DNA of 64,000 nt, taken from the NCBI GenBank assembly GCA_020634615.1, contig JACKBI010000010.1, positions 1 through 64,000 of the forward strand, read 5' to 3'. Position numbers and translations under genes: made by a program. This document shows positions 7,733 through 18,210 of this stretch, one piece after another. This DNA comes from Anaerolineales bacterium (lineage in GTDB: Bacteria; Chloroflexota; Anaerolineae; JAAEKA01). Positions within the stretch are counted from its first letter, which is position 1. The number at the start of each line of letters is the position of its first letter. The notes under the pieces are model-generated. The model was not told the origin of the DNA. It searched no databases and worked only from the letters and a program-made list of their open reading frames with translations.

Positions 7733-10700
7733 TTCTGCGCGCGCTGGCGGCGCTGACGATTGTTCTTTCCACGCTTAATCTGGTGCCGGCCAGCGCCGGC
7801 GCGGCAGCCGGCGCAAGCACGGCAGCCCTTGCCGTTCCGATGTCTGAGGGGATGCCCGATCTCGACGAGGCTCCGGTGACACTCCCGGCGGCCCTGCCGT
7901 TGTCGCCGGTGACTGTCGCTGCGCCGGCAGCGTCCGACCTTGCCCGTTGGTGGCCGGGTCAGGCCAACGCGCCCGACGTCGCGCAGTGGAGGCCGCCGGA
8001 GCCGCCGGATGCCTTCCGCGTCGCCAGCGAAGCCGTCGCCGACGACAATGGCGAGACTGTCTCCCTGGCCGGTGGCCGGGTGCAGTTGAGGTTGTCACAA
8101 GCCGCACCCGAAAGAACCGTTCGATACCAGCCGCTGGACGCGTCCGAGAGCGGCTCGCCGTTGGGGATCGCCTTCGAGCTGACGGCGGACAGCGCAGACC
8201 TCGACCTCGTGGCTTCTCCCATCACCCTGACGCTGGACTACCGCGACCTGGCGATCCCATACCGGGCCGCGGCCGAGAGCCGGCTGGCGCTGTTTATGCA
8301 GGAGCCGCTGGACGAACAGGGTACCCTCGCCTGGCGGCTGCTGCCGGGCCGGGTCGACCTGGCAGGCAAGACCCTCACGGCAACCGCACCCGGCCTGGGC
8401 CGCTTCATGCTGGGGACGACCTCGGCCAGCGACGACGGCGACTTCACCCTGGCCGGGCGGCGGGGTGGACGACTACCAGTCAGCCTGGCCATGTGGCAGC
8501 GCGACTGCCAGCTGCGGCTTCTCCGTCCCGCCAGCCAAGGCCGGCCCGATGCCCGACATTGCGCTGAACTACAACAGCCTGCGGGTCGACGGCATCAGTA
8601 ACCTGCGCAAACAACCAGCCAGGGTGGGCCGGCATCGGCTGGAGCCTGGAGACTGGCTACGTGCTGGAACGCATGGACTAGACCGAGTCGGGCGACCTGA
8701 CCGGCGGCAACTCGCAGTTCTTCCTGGTGCTCAACGGCGTCGTGACTCGGCTGGTCTTGGCTCGACGGCAGACCAACCAGTTCGTTCTGCAGACGATCCG
8801 CGCTGGCGGGTGGAGCGGCTCCAATCGGCCAACGCCAACCACCCCGACACCCAGCGCGAGTACTGGCGGGTGACTACGCCTGACGGCACTCAATACCGCT
8901 TCGGCGGTGAGTCGGGACGATTTTAGACCGGCGCCTAACCTCAAACTCGGCCTTCTATGTGCGCTGTTCGCGACCAGACGTTGTGACGCGGTGGTCTACA
9001 AGGTGTGCAACCAGGTCTGGCGCTGGAACCTGGACCGGGTGGAGGACGCCAACGGCAACGTCGTGGTCTACACCTACGCGCAGGAGACCAACTGGTACTC
9101 CAGCGTCTACGTGCCGACCTACGTCCACCCTACAAGCTGGTGCAGTACGTGGCGGCGGCTATCCGCGCGCATCGAGTATACCAGCGGGCGGGCGACAGGG
9201 CGCGTTGCGCCCACGGCCAAGGTGGAGTTCAGCGTCGTCGCCGCGCTGCATCGACCCAACACACCCGGCCAGTGCGACTGGCCGGAGGATTACTACACGC
9301 CGGGCGACCTGGTGCAGCGGCAGCGGGCCGTGCGACAGCAGGAGCCGACCTTCTGGATCACGCAGAAGCTGAGCCAGGTCACGACCCATGTCTGAGACAC
9401 CAACCTGGCGCGGCGTCGATCGCTGGGACCTGGCCTACGCCTTCCCCACGCCGCCGCCCTATGTCGATCCGACCTACGGCTTCCCATCCCTCGAAAGCCT
9501 GGTTCGACGACTGTACGGCCGCTACGCAAGCTGGAGCTGCAGAGCATCACCCGGCGTAGCCCGGTGGGGCTCAGAGCCTGCCGCCGGTGAGCTTCGACTA
9601 CACCTTCCTGGAGAACCGGCGCAACTGATTTCGATCAGTACTACCACTTCCCGATGTACCTCAGCCGGTTGATCAGTGTGACCAACGAGCTGGGCGGGGA
9701 GGTCAGCTTCGAATTACGCCAGCAACTGCCCGGCATCCATCGGCAACGGCATCCGCTCGACCTGGGATTGTTTCAAGACCGACGCCTACGTGCCCAGCCA
9801 GGGTCTCGACTACGGCATCTGGAAACGCTACAAGGTGACGGCGCGCACGGCCAGCAGCAGCCTGGGCGGGCCGGCGCAGACCACGACCTACAGCTACGGG
9901 CCGCACATCTCGCACTATTTCGACGACAACCGCCTCCCCAGCTACGGCGATGCCTGTCCGCCGGGCGACCCCTACTGCGCCAAGGACTTCTGGTTCGAGA
10001 TGCGGGGCTACAACACCGTGACCGTCACCGATCCGGGCGGCGGCGTGGTCGAATACCGCTACTACCGGGGCATGGACGGCGATGGGTCGGACAGCGCCGG
10101 CTGGGCGTGTATGTCGGTGGAGCGTTCCGACGGGACGCCGTTGAGCGACTACAACTGGTTGCGGGGACGGCCCTACGAGGTGAGCACCTGGGACAGCGGC
10201 AGCGTGCTGGCAAGCCGGCAGACCACCGTCTACACCGCTACACTGACCGCAGGCAGCGATCCGGTGCTCCCACCCCAGCCGCCGCCGCCAGCGCCGCCGG
10301 TCTGTGGGGCATATACCGACGCCGCCCACTTTGTGGCGGCCAGCGAAGCAAGGAGCTACATACCTACGACGCAAGCGGCGCCAACCCACGGGAAACGCGC
10401 ACACGACTCCTCTACGACAGCTACGCCAACGCGATACACAGATTGTCGACCACGGCGACACGGCCGATCCCAACGACGACTACCTGGTGGACTGCGCCTT
10501 CTTCGCCAATACCACGGCGTGATCGGGACCGTCCCAGTGGGAGCGGGTCTTTGCCGGCAACGCACGCACCGCCGACGGAACGGAGAAGACCATGGCGGCC
10601 TTACGGCTACGACGGCAGTCCTGTTCACCGGCGTTCCGTTCAAGAGCAAACCTGACCACCAGGCCTACCACACCATCTCGGCCAACTTCCCGACCCGGCC

Positions 10701-12039
10701 AACTTCATCACCGCCACCGTCCGATAGACAGCCAAGGCGGCCGACGAGGCCACCGACGCCAACAACCGCGCACCGCCACCACGACCCATCACACGCGTTC
10801 TACGGCTACGCCGAACTGCCACCAATGCCCTGGGGCATGGCGACCAGCGTGGTGGATCCAGGACAGGCAACCTGTTGCAACTGACCGACCCCCAACGGCC
10901 AGGTCACCAGCTCTGAATACGACGTGTTCCAGGGCGTCCCGTGCGCACCTGGCTGCCAGGCGGGAAGGGCGTCCACCCGCCACTGTGGAGGCCAGCTACA
11001 CCCTGGGCAGTGCAGGCACGCCCAGCCGCATCACGTTAAGCAGCGGCGGGATGCCAGCGGCGCCGCCGCCGGCCTACATCGAGCTGGCGCTACTTCGACG
11101 AACTGGGGCGGCCGGTCCAGAGCCAGAGCGCGACCCTGGCCGGGCAGGCAGTGTTGAGCAACACCCGCTATGACGGCAATGGTTGGCATGGTAGGCCAGC
11201 CTGCCCTACGAGGTGGCCGGCGCACTGGGACTACTTACGTCGCCGACTGGAACCAGCCAAGAGCGAGACCCCTTCGACGGCCTGGGTCCGGGTGACTCAG
11301 GTGATCGACCCGGCCGGCACGACCACCACCGGCTACGATGGCTGGACTACCACGGTGGTCGACGCCAACTCGCACCAGAGCGCCTACGACGCGGACGCCT
11401 TTGGCCGGACCGCGCAGGTGCGCGAGTACACCGGGACCGACCCTATACCCTCTACGCCACACCACCTACACCTACGATGCGCTGGGCGATCTGGTGCAGG
11501 TGACCGATGCCGCCAGCAACATCACCGGCATGGCCTATGACCCGCTGGGGCGCAAGATGGCCATGACCGACCCCGACATGGGATCATGGAGCTATGGCTA
11601 CGATGCCGCCGGCAACCTGACGCCGCAGCGCGATGGCCGCAACCAGTGGCTGTACTTCGAGATGACGTCTCAACCGGCTGAGTCGCTGCCAGGACAGCGC
11701 CAACGGGACTGCTGGCCGGAGTACCAGTTCGACGCGATGGGCAGAAGGGAGTTTCTCGCGCAGCAAGGCATACACCGCCGAAGGCGTGGTTGAGATCATA
11801 ACGTAACTTACGACGTCCGCGGACGTCTGACACAACAGAACTGGATTGTTCCTGGCACGTGGCGGCACCTTCCGCCTGGACCACAGCTTCAATGCGGCCG
11901 ACCCGGCGACGCTGCGCTACCCCGGCGGAACCGCCGGCCAGCAGGGCGAGCTGGTGACCTACGGCTACAACGGCCTGGGCCAGTTGAACTCGGTGAGCGG
12001 CAGCGGCGTGTCTTACGTGTCCAGCACCACCTACAACGC

Positions 12040-12065
12040 CACTTCGACGGGCGCTCAGTGCGACG
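12040..12065 (+). repeat. Short palindromic insertion in the Rhs core
   Basis: Compared with the sister copy at about 19820, about 26 extra bases (net) interrupt the codons for 'YNARGQ'. The insert core CACTTCGACGGGCGCTCAGTG is an imperfect palindrome of the CTTCGAC...GCTCAG type common in bacterial genomes. It shifts the reading frame. Confidence 0.6.
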
Positions 12066-12144
12066 CCGCGGTCAGTTGACCGAACAGCGGCTGGACACCG
12101 GGGTCAACGGATTGACCCGGCAGTACGTCTACGACTAGAACACC

Positions 12145-13884
12145 ATGCGCCTGACAACCCTGCGGGCCGGGGTGTCCAGCCCGTACACGAATTTGCAGAA
12201 CCTGTCGTACACCTACGACGCGGTAGGCAATGTGGCCAGCATTGTGGACGGCGTGAACGCCAGCCAGCGCCAGTGCTTCGGCTACGACGCGCTGGACCGG
12301 CTGACCAATGCCTTCACCGGCAACAGCGGCTGCACCGCCTACACCACCGGCGGCACGGGACCCTACAACCACACCTACGTCTACGACGCCATCGGCAACC
12401 TGACCAGCTACGCCGGCGCTTCGTACACCTACGGCGACAGCGCCCACAAGCACGCCGTGACGGCCGCCTACGGCAACACCTACGCCTACGATGCGAACGG
12501 CAACCAGACCAGCAGGACCATCGCTGGCGTCACGTACTCCTTCACCTTCGACTACGAAAATCGCCTGACCGAGGTGAAGCAGGGAACCACCAGCCTCGCA
12601 ACCTTCGTCTACGACGCCGATGGTAACCGCGTCAAAGGCACGGTGAGCGGCGTGACGACGGTGTATATCGCCGGCATCTACGAATACCAGGGCGGCGCGA
12701 CGACCAAGAACTACGAGGGTGGTGGGTTGAGAAGGGCAGGCTACACGTCTAACAACGGCGTGTTTTACATGCTCAGCGACCACCTGAAAAGCACATCCGC
12801 GCTGGTGGCCAGGAACGGTGTCTTGAACGTCAAGTATTTCTACTACCCCTACGGTGCGCGACGCGGTGTGCCGTTCAACACAATTACCGCGAAACACTTC
12901 ACGGGTCAGTATCACGAGACGAGTTTGCCCGGTGGTGAGGGATTGAGCTACTATGGCGCTCGCTGGTATGACCCTCGATTGGGACGGTTCCTGTCGGCAG
13001 ACACGATTGTGCCGAACCCGTCGAATCCCCAGGATCTCAACCGGCTGGCCTACGTGCGGAATAACCCGTTGCGTTACGTTGATCCGTCGGGGCATGTCCT
13101 CGCCTGTGGCGCGACTGGCGAAGGGTGCGGCGGTAGAGGCAGTTCAGGTGGGACTGGTGGAGGTGGTGGTAGCGGTTCAGGTGGAAGCACTGGCAGCACA
13201 TGGACGCCTGCGCAGCCAGTGTATGGTCCGGCTCCCAGGCCGGCGAGCACACAGACGCACAGGCCAACATCTGCTCCAGCGGTACAGCGACGTCCAGCAA
13301 GGGTCTTTTATCTCAATCAGATCGGAAACGTCGGGGGCTATGTCATTCCTCCCAGTTCAGATCCACGCGATGAGCAGGGATACACACTTCATGCCTTGAG
13401 CGAACGGTTTGGGCCGGAGAACGTTCGGCATATTCCGATCTTCCATGGCTCGGTTTGGAAGACGCGCTGGGAGATGATACGCGAGATGTTTGAATCAAGG
13501 GTGTGGTCGCCATTTGTCACTGAAACTATCGCTGCCGAGCTCGATAAGAGACCTCTGATACCTGGAGAGAAGTTAGTGATCGTAGGAAGCAGCGGTGGAG
13601 GTACAGTTGCAATCGAAGCACTTGACTTGCTTCACGAACGGGGAATCTTTGTCGACCAGGTTATTCTACGCGGTTCGCCCATTCACGAATTCACCCTACA
13701 GAACGTTGGACGAGTTGATTACATTTCTTCTAAATCGGATTACTGGTACAGCGTGGACATTAATCCCTTTGACGCCGTTAAGGTGAACTATCACTACCTA
13801 GACTACCGTGGACACGTTCCCGATGGTCCTGCGAGTATCAAGCAGATAGCTAACTTAACTGTTAAGCTTATCAGCGATTACTAG
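12145..13884 (+). CDS. Rhs C-terminal segment with alpha/beta-hydrolase-like toxin tip
   Basis: This 579-codon frame continues the Rhs gene after a stop codon. Residues 1-315 are YD repeats and the hyperconserved tip, with landmarks 'GQYHETSLPGGEGLSYYGARWYDPRLGRFLSADTI' split over 260-295 and 'NPLRYVDPSGH' near 310. A Gly/Ser linker follows, then a unique C-terminal domain of about 200 residues. That domain carries 'LVIVGSSGGGTVAIEAL', a GxSxG nucleophile elbow around residue 482, and a late His in 'DYRGHVPDG'. These suggest a serine hydrolase, perhaps a lipase/esterase toxin. No own ribosome binding site is evident; it is best read as the 3' part of the main gene. Base composition becomes AT-richer after the conserved tip, as in swapped toxin modules. 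Confidence 0.7.
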   Translation: MRLTTLRAGVSSPYTNLQNLSYTYDAVGNVASIVDGVNASQRQCFGYDALDRLTNAFTGNSGCTAYTTGGTGPYNHTYVYDAIGNLTSYAGASYTYGDSAHKHAVTAAYGNTYAYDANGNQTSRTIAGVTYSFTFDYENRLTEVKQGTTSLATFVYDADGNRVKGTVSGVTTVYIAGIYEYQGGATTKNYEGGGLRRAGYTSNNGVFYMLSDHLKSTSALVARNGVLNVKYFYYPYGARRGVPFNTITAKHFTGQYHETSLPGGEGLSYYGARWYDPRLGRFLSADTIVPNPSNPQDLNRLAYVRNNPLRYVDPSGHVLACGATGEGCGGRGSSGGTGGGGGSGSGGSTGSTWTPAQPVYGPAPRPASTQTHRPTSAPAVQRRPARVFYLNQIGNVGGYVIPPSSDPRDEQGYTLHALSERFGPENVRHIPIFHGSVWKTRWEMIREMFESRVWSPFVTETIAAELDKRPLIPGEKLVIVGSSGGGTVAIEALDLLHERGIFVDQVILRGSPIHEFTLQNVGRVDYISSKSDYWYSVDINPFDAVKVNYHYLDYRGHVPDGPASIKQIANLTVKLISDY

Positions 13885-13896
13885 TCGAGGTCATCA

Positions 13897-14322
13897 ATGC
13901 AACGTACTAGGATTGTCTCAATCACGATTCTGCTTGCGCTAAGCGGCATCTGCGCGCTACTGGTATTGTTCGTGGACGGAACATATCTGCCCAACAAACC
14001 CTGTAGGCCAATAACTTACCCCGATGGAAAGCAGACCAATAGATCTAACACGCTAGTGACTGAAGTACCCATCCAGACTGTGTTGTCATTCTATGACGCG
14101 AAGCTCAACGCCCAAACTGGATCGGTGGACTTTCGAGAGTGGGGTAAGGAACTTCGCAAGGATGGCGACTATCTTTACTCATGTTACGCCGTAGACATCA
14201 ACCTGCTTACCACAGAAACAGGGTGCATCTGGGTGAGTGGTTCCCAGGAGTCTACACAAATCAAGGTAGCTCTATTGCGAGGTGACGGCGGAAGCTGGAG
14301 TTGTTTATGGGACACGGATTGA
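13897..14322 (+). CDS. Small membrane-anchored protein, candidate immunity protein
   Basis: This 141-residue protein has one N-terminal hydrophobic helix (about residues 8-28) and an exported domain with several cysteines that could form disulfides. It starts 12 bases after the alpha/beta-hydrolase toxin stop and is AT-rich like the toxin module. No family is recognised. Position directly behind an Rhs toxin end suggests immunity. Its exported topology would mean the toxin acts outside the cytoplasm. This is inference from context only. Confidence 0.5.
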   Translation: MQRTRIVSITILLALSGICALLVLFVDGTYLPNKPCRPITYPDGKQTNRSNTLVTEVPIQTVLSFYDAKLNAQTGSVDFREWGKELRKDGDYLYSCYAVDINLLTTETGCIWVSGSQESTQIKVALLRGDGGSWSCLWDTD

Positions 14323-14325
14323 ACC

Positions 14326-15108
14326 ATGCAACGACCAAGTATTGGTAAATTCTCGTTTCTTCTCATTGCAGTGTGTGCTGCCGCTGCTTTGTTAGTCCTC
14401 ACTGTTGTGTTATACGCGAAAGGTCGCGGGTATTATGAAGAGTTAACTCGCGTTCGCCTCGACCCATTGGGGTTGAATTCGGGTCTTATCTTGGATTCCG
14501 AGTGCGCAGTCAAACCAACGGAACATACCGTAGTCTTCATTGGCGACTCTAGGGCATCCAGCTGGTTCAGATCGTTTCATGGTTCTCAGACGTTGTACTG
14601 CAATGAAGGAATCGACGGTCAAACATCCGCTCAAGTACTTCTTCGTCTAGATCACGGTCGCATATCAAGAGCCGGTCAAATCGTCGTACTTCAGATAGGA
14701 ATCAACGATCTCAAAGCGATTCCGATCTTTCCAGACCAAGCCGAAGTAATTGTGGCAAATCTCGAGAAGAATATCTCCGCGATCGTAGACTTGCTGGTGG
14801 AGGACGGTGCTACGGTTATTGTGACTACCGTTTTTCCGGTAGGCAAGATACCAATCGAGCGAATACCCTTTTGGTCGTCAGATGTTGCTGATGCCATCAT
14901 TAACGTAAATGGTCACATAAGGTCGCTATCGAGTCAGCAGGTCATCGTTCTCGATGCAAACGCCATTCTAGTGGATCGCGGGGCTGAAGAGGGTGTGTTT
15001 ATAGATGAATTGCACATCAACGAGGCAGGATACCGAGCTCTTAATCAAGAATTGTTGCCGCTTCTAAGGGGCCGATGGGAAATTGAGACTGACTTGTCTA
15101 AAGGGTGA
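14326..15108 (+). CDS. Membrane-anchored SGNH/GDSL-family hydrolase
   Basis: This 260-residue protein has an N-terminal transmembrane helix (about 10-30). The SGNH blocks are visible: 'FIGDSRA' (nucleophile Ser near 75), Gly in 'NEGIDGQT' near 95-98, 'GIND' at 125-128 (block III Asn), and 'DELHINEAGY' near the C-terminus (Asp and His of the triad). SGNH enzymes act as esterases, lipases or deacylases on extracellular substrates. It begins three bases after the previous gene and ends where the next Rhs tip homology starts, so it belongs to the first toxin cassette. It could be an accessory effector or repair/immunity enzyme. The family call is good; the role is unknown. Confidence 0.75.
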   Translation: MQRPSIGKFSFLLIAVCAAAALLVLTVVLYAKGRGYYEELTRVRLDPLGLNSGLILDSECAVKPTEHTVVFIGDSRASSWFRSFHGSQTLYCNEGIDGQTSAQVLLRLDHGRISRAGQIVVLQIGINDLKAIPIFPDQAEVIVANLEKNISAIVDLLVEDGATVIVTTVFPVGKIPIERIPFWSSDVADAIINVNGHIRSLSSQQVIVLDANAILVDRGAEEGVFIDELHINEAGYRALNQELLPLLRGRWEIETDLSKG

Positions 15109-16558
15109 CAGCGCCCACAAGCATGTTGTGACAAGCGCCTACGGCAACACCTACGCCTACGACGGCAATGGCAACCAGACCAGCAGGACCATCGGCGGCG
15201 TGGCCTACACCTTCGTCTTCGACTACGAAAACCGCCTGACCGAAGTGAAGCAGGATACGACGACCCTGGCGACCTTCCTGTACGACGCTGACGGCAACCG
15301 GGTCAAGGGAACTGTCAGTGGAACCACGACCGTCTATATCGCCGGTGTCTACGAGCGGCAGGGCGCAGCGTACACCAGCTACTACGAGGGAGGCGGGCTG
15401 CGGCGGAGCGGCTACAGCAGCAACAACGGCGTCTTCTACATGTTGAGTGACCATCTCAAGAGCACCTCGGCACTTGTGGCCAGGAATGGTGTGTTGAACG
15501 TGAAGTACTTCTACTATCCGTACGGCGCACGCCGCGGCGTGCCATTCAACACGATTACGGCGAAGCATTTCACGGGCCAGTATCACGAGACGAGTTTGCC
15601 TGGTGGGGAGGGGTTGAGTTTCTACAACGCACGTTGGTATGACCCTCGATTGGGACGGTTCCTGTCGGCGGACACGATTGTGCCCAACCCGTCAAATCCC
15701 CAGGATCTCAACAGGTTCGCCTACGTACGGAATAACCCATTGCGTTACGTTGATCCGTCGGGGCATATGTTATGTGAAGGTGCGGTTAGTTGCAGCGGAG
15801 GTGGCTCGTCGTCAGGTGGCAGTTCGACTGGCGGCACAGGGACTTCGACGGCTTCATGGACGCCTCCGCCGCCAGTGTATGGTCCGGCTCCCAGGCCGGC
15901 AGGTGGAAGCCGAGGAGGAAGTGGAAGTTCTTTTGGAGGAAATAGCCAACAAAACAGCACCAGCATGTGGTCGTACTGGAATTCAACCCAAACAGGGATG
16001 GATCTATTTTCGGATTGGTTCCACGAACGTGGCAGTACCACGCGTATCTATGGACCCAATGCTGCAATGACTCGAGACCTCATCAATGATGAGGGTGTTC
16101 AGATTGCGCGTCTCCAATTCTACAGTGATCCTACAAAGGAGGTTTTCTATCCATATCACTTCACACAGGTGATTCAGCCGATTCGCGAAGAACTACAGCA
16201 TGAACTCGGACTTGACAAAAGCGGTGTTGGACGTGTGCTTGGTGGATACACTGTATACGTTCAACCGATTCAAAACGGTCAGGACGTAGTAGGCGCATTG
16301 TTCGTGGTGTACAACGTCATGGGACGTGAATCCTTTACACGTCTTCTTGGCCATGGTCCAAGCATTGAGGGATACTTGCGAGGAGAACGACCAACTAATG
16401 CACAGGGGGCCCGAGATTACTGGCCTAAGAGCAGTCTTGACAACAAATCCAGGCAAGAACCGTCCTTGAGCGTGATTCCGCCGAGTCTCGACGGTTGGGG
16501 AGGCGACATTACTACCGTCTTTATTTGGAGCGAGCCTTTACAAATCAATACTCAATAG
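15104..16558 (+). CDS. Orphan Rhs tip with second unique C-terminal toxin domain
   Basis: Homology to the main Rhs gene begins abruptly at 'GDSAHKHVVTSAYGNTYAYDGNGNQ', overlapping the SGNH stop codon. It continues through the hyperconserved tip ('PGGEGLSFYNARWYDPRLGRF', 'NPLRYVDPSGHML', about 15600-15770). After a Gly/Ser/Pro linker comes a unique region of about 210 residues (from 'STSMWSYWNSTQTG' to 'IWSEPLQINTQ') matching no toxin family I recognise. There is no signal peptide or convincing own start, so it is probably a silent cassette that can replace the main tip by homologous recombination, as in orphan rhs-CT/immunity modules. The following lipoprotein gene is its likely immunity partner. 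Confidence 0.7.
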   Translation, partial: GDSAHKHVVTSAYGNTYAYDGNGNQTSRTIGGVAYTFVFDYENRLTEVKQDTTTLATFLYDADGNRVKGTVSGTTTVYIAGVYERQGAAYTSYYEGGGLRRSGYSSNNGVFYMLSDHLKSTSALVARNGVLNVKYFYYPYGARRGVPFNTITAKHFTGQYHETSLPGGEGLSFYNARWYDPRLGRFLSADTIVPNPSNPQDLNRFAYVRNNPLRYVDPSGHMLCEGAVSCSGGGSSSGGSSTGGTGTSTASWTPPPPVYGPAPRPAGGSRGGSGSSFGGNSQQNSTSMWSYWNSTQTGMDLFSDWFHERGSTTRIYGPNAAMTRDLINDEGVQIARLQFYSDPTKEVFYPYHFTQVIQPIREELQHELGLDKSGVGRVLGGYTVYVQPIQNGQDVVGALFVVYNVMGRESFTRLLGHGPSIEGYLRGERPTNAQGARDYWPKSSLDNKSRQEPSLSVIPPSLDGWGGDITTVFIWSEPLQINTQ

Positions 16559-16578
16559 AACTTTTAGGAAGGTATTCA

Positions 16579-17118
16579 ATGAAACGAGTGATGTTAACGT
16601 TCGGTGTATCCGCATGCATTACCTTGTTGTTGGCCGTAGCATGCTTCCCACCCATTGAACGACGGCCAGCCCTGATGCCAGAGGATGTGGTTGGAACTTG
16701 GCAAGCGGACTACTCGCAGTTTGCAGTTCCGGACATTGTCCTGCCTCTTGGCTTCAGCTTCGTCAAGGGCATTGAAACTGTAATCCTAGAATCAGACGGT
16801 ACATTTCAACAGACATTCAGTGGCGACACAGAAGAAACAACTCATGGAGTGTGGACACTGGAGGATGGCGATATTCTGCACTTGAAAGGTGCAAAAGTCT
16901 ATGTCTACGGGTTGCAGTTCGCAGAACGGTTGGCGAGCGGACAGGCACGAGCATCGGGCTATGACTGTCATGGACAGCCAATAGAGGTCAGTGGATCAGA
17001 TTTAGTGCTATGCGTTAGGCCGAATCCGAATGTTCCCGGAGGGGCGACCTTGCAGCACCTGGAAGTAGGTGATCCTGATTCACCGGAGATCGTGAACTTC
17101 TACCGTATATCACAGTAG
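16579..17118 (+). CDS. Lipoprotein, candidate immunity to the second Rhs toxin
   Basis: This 179-residue protein begins MKRVMLTFGVSAC, with lipobox LLAVAC near residue 23. A Shine-Dalgarno AGGAAGG lies before the ATG, and I prefer this start over an upstream in-frame one. The body ('DVVGTWQADYSQF...LESDGTFQQTFSGDTEETTHGVWTLEDGDILHL') looks like a small lipocalin-like or META-like beta barrel, as in proteins measuring 'GTW...dGtf' repeats. It lies 20 bases behind the orphan Rhs toxin and before the next tip copy, the position of an immunity gene. Lipid anchoring suggests protection outside the cytoplasm. Function is inferred. Confidence 0.55.
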   Translation: MKRVMLTFGVSACITLLLAVACFPPIERRPALMPEDVVGTWQADYSQFAVPDIVLPLGFSFVKGIETVILESDGTFQQTFSGDTEETTHGVWTLEDGDILHLKGAKVYVYGLQFAERLASGQARASGYDCHGQPIEVSGSDLVLCVRPNPNVPGGATLQHLEVGDPDSPEIVNFYRISQ

Positions 17119-17139
17119 GCCGCTACAATGGAATCGCGT

Positions 17140-18173
17140 CAGGCTACCGAACAACGGCGTGCTGAACGTCAAGTACTTCTAGTGCGAAGCCTCCCGGCAG
17201 CGAAGCGAGAGGGACTACCCGTACGGCGCGCGGCGCGGGGTGCCGTTCAACACGATTACGGCCAAGCACTTCACGGGCCAATACCACGAGACCGCTCTGC
17301 CAGGTGGTGAGGGATTGAGCTACTATGGCGCTCGCTGGTATGATCCCAAGCTGGGACGGTTCCTGTCGGCCGACACCATCGTGCCGAATGCGAGTAACCC
17401 GCAGGATCTGAACCGCTTCGCCTATGTGCGGAATAATCCGCTGCGTTATGTGGATCCCAGTGGCCACATCTTGTGCGATGGCGCGACCAGTTGCGCCCAG
17501 GGCGGCTCAGCGCAGCCAGGTAGCGGCGCTGCCAAGAAACCGCCGGCACCACCTCCACCTCCAAACCCAAACCCGAATACATACCAAAAGACGTACGGTA
17601 ACGATGTGAAACCGTCACGGCGGATCACGCCAGTCCGACCTCCATTGCCCCCGGCACCGCGGATCGTGTGGAAACCGGTCCAAACGCGCAGCGGTTCAAC
17701 CAACATCCAGATCCGCCTTACATTACCGTTCTGGAAAGCGACCGAGATGCGTACTCTGGACCCATGGTGCCTATCCCCGGTTTGAGAGAGGACGCGCCTC
17801 ATATTCCACAAGGAATGTTGGACGATCTATGGGAAGAGGGTTCGCTCAAGCTCGTGGATGGAAGATACATTCAGCGCGACTGGTATCGAACCAATGAACT
17901 GGGATATCCGGTCTACATGTACATAAGCCCCCGCCGTATGCGGCAAATGGGCGTGAGGGCATACTCTACAGGAGCCGCTGCCAAGGATTTGATTCCCTAT
18001 CCGCAGCCCACTGTCGCATATATCGTTCAACTAAACCTTCAGATCACAGTAAACGATAGCGGCGGAGGCCTGGGGCTGATGGTCCCTTGGATGTTTATGT
18101 GGGTGAAGGATTGGCGGCAGAGAGCGACTTTGGGGTTCACTACTCTGAGGTCTATATCCTTGTTCCTCGGTAA
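17140..18173 (+). pseudogene. Third Rhs tip with unique C-terminal domain, disrupted
   Basis: Homology to the Rhs tip runs from about 17140. A deletion relative to the sister copies removes the 'FYMLSDHLKSTSALVARN' segment, and a 33-base insertion at 17182-17214 brings an in-frame TAG. The conserved tip reads on from 17240 ('PGGEGLSYYGARWYDPKLGRF', 'NPLRYVDPSGHIL'). A Pro-rich linker and a unique domain follow ('SDRDAYSGPMVPIPGLREDAPH', 'LVDGRYIQRDWYRTNELGY') after a frame change before 17668. A second change near 18075 leads to the ending 'DGPLDVYVGEG...VYILVPR' and TAA at 18171. The toxin family is unrecognised. The cassette seems inactive as assembled. Confidence 0.65.
17182..17214 (+). 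repeat. 33-base palindromic insertion in the third Rhs tip
   Basis: The sister copies read TTCTA-CTAC, whereas here 33 bases with core CTCCCGGCAGCGAAGCGAGAGGGA separate the two halves. CTCCC/GAGGGA can pair. The same core family is seen at 20264-20290, 40347-40377 and near 57568-57592. Confidence 0.7.
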
Positions 18174-18210
18174 GAAGACGCTTCGAAACCACCTGGAGGT
18201 ATATCATATC

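Larger units (their letters stand above)
7669..12138 (+). pseudogene. Rhs/YD-repeat protein, N-terminal and core region, multiply frameshifted
   Basis: The frame opens with a signal peptide (cleavage likely after PASAGAA) and a linker and beta-rich region to about residue 275. It then meets the SpvB/Rhs-like 'PMPDIALNYNSLRVDGI' in another frame. YD-repeat protein continues in changing frames through 8465-8926, 9388-9672, 9790-10380, 11338-11793 and 11846-12079. A TAG at 12136-12138 stands where a sister copy at about 19900 has CAG (YVYDQNTMRL). At least six frame changes occur in under 4 kb, whereas flanking genes are intact. This means either decay or assembly/sequencing error in repetitive DNA. 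The intact form would be a secreted toxin-delivery shell whose C-terminal tip is encoded at 12145-13884. Confidence 0.75.

Noticed and set aside
12136..12138. Recoded TAG codon in the Rhs gene
   Set aside because: A sister copy has CAG at this site, and several frame shifts surround it; no tRNA or other TAG-containing genes suggest recoding.
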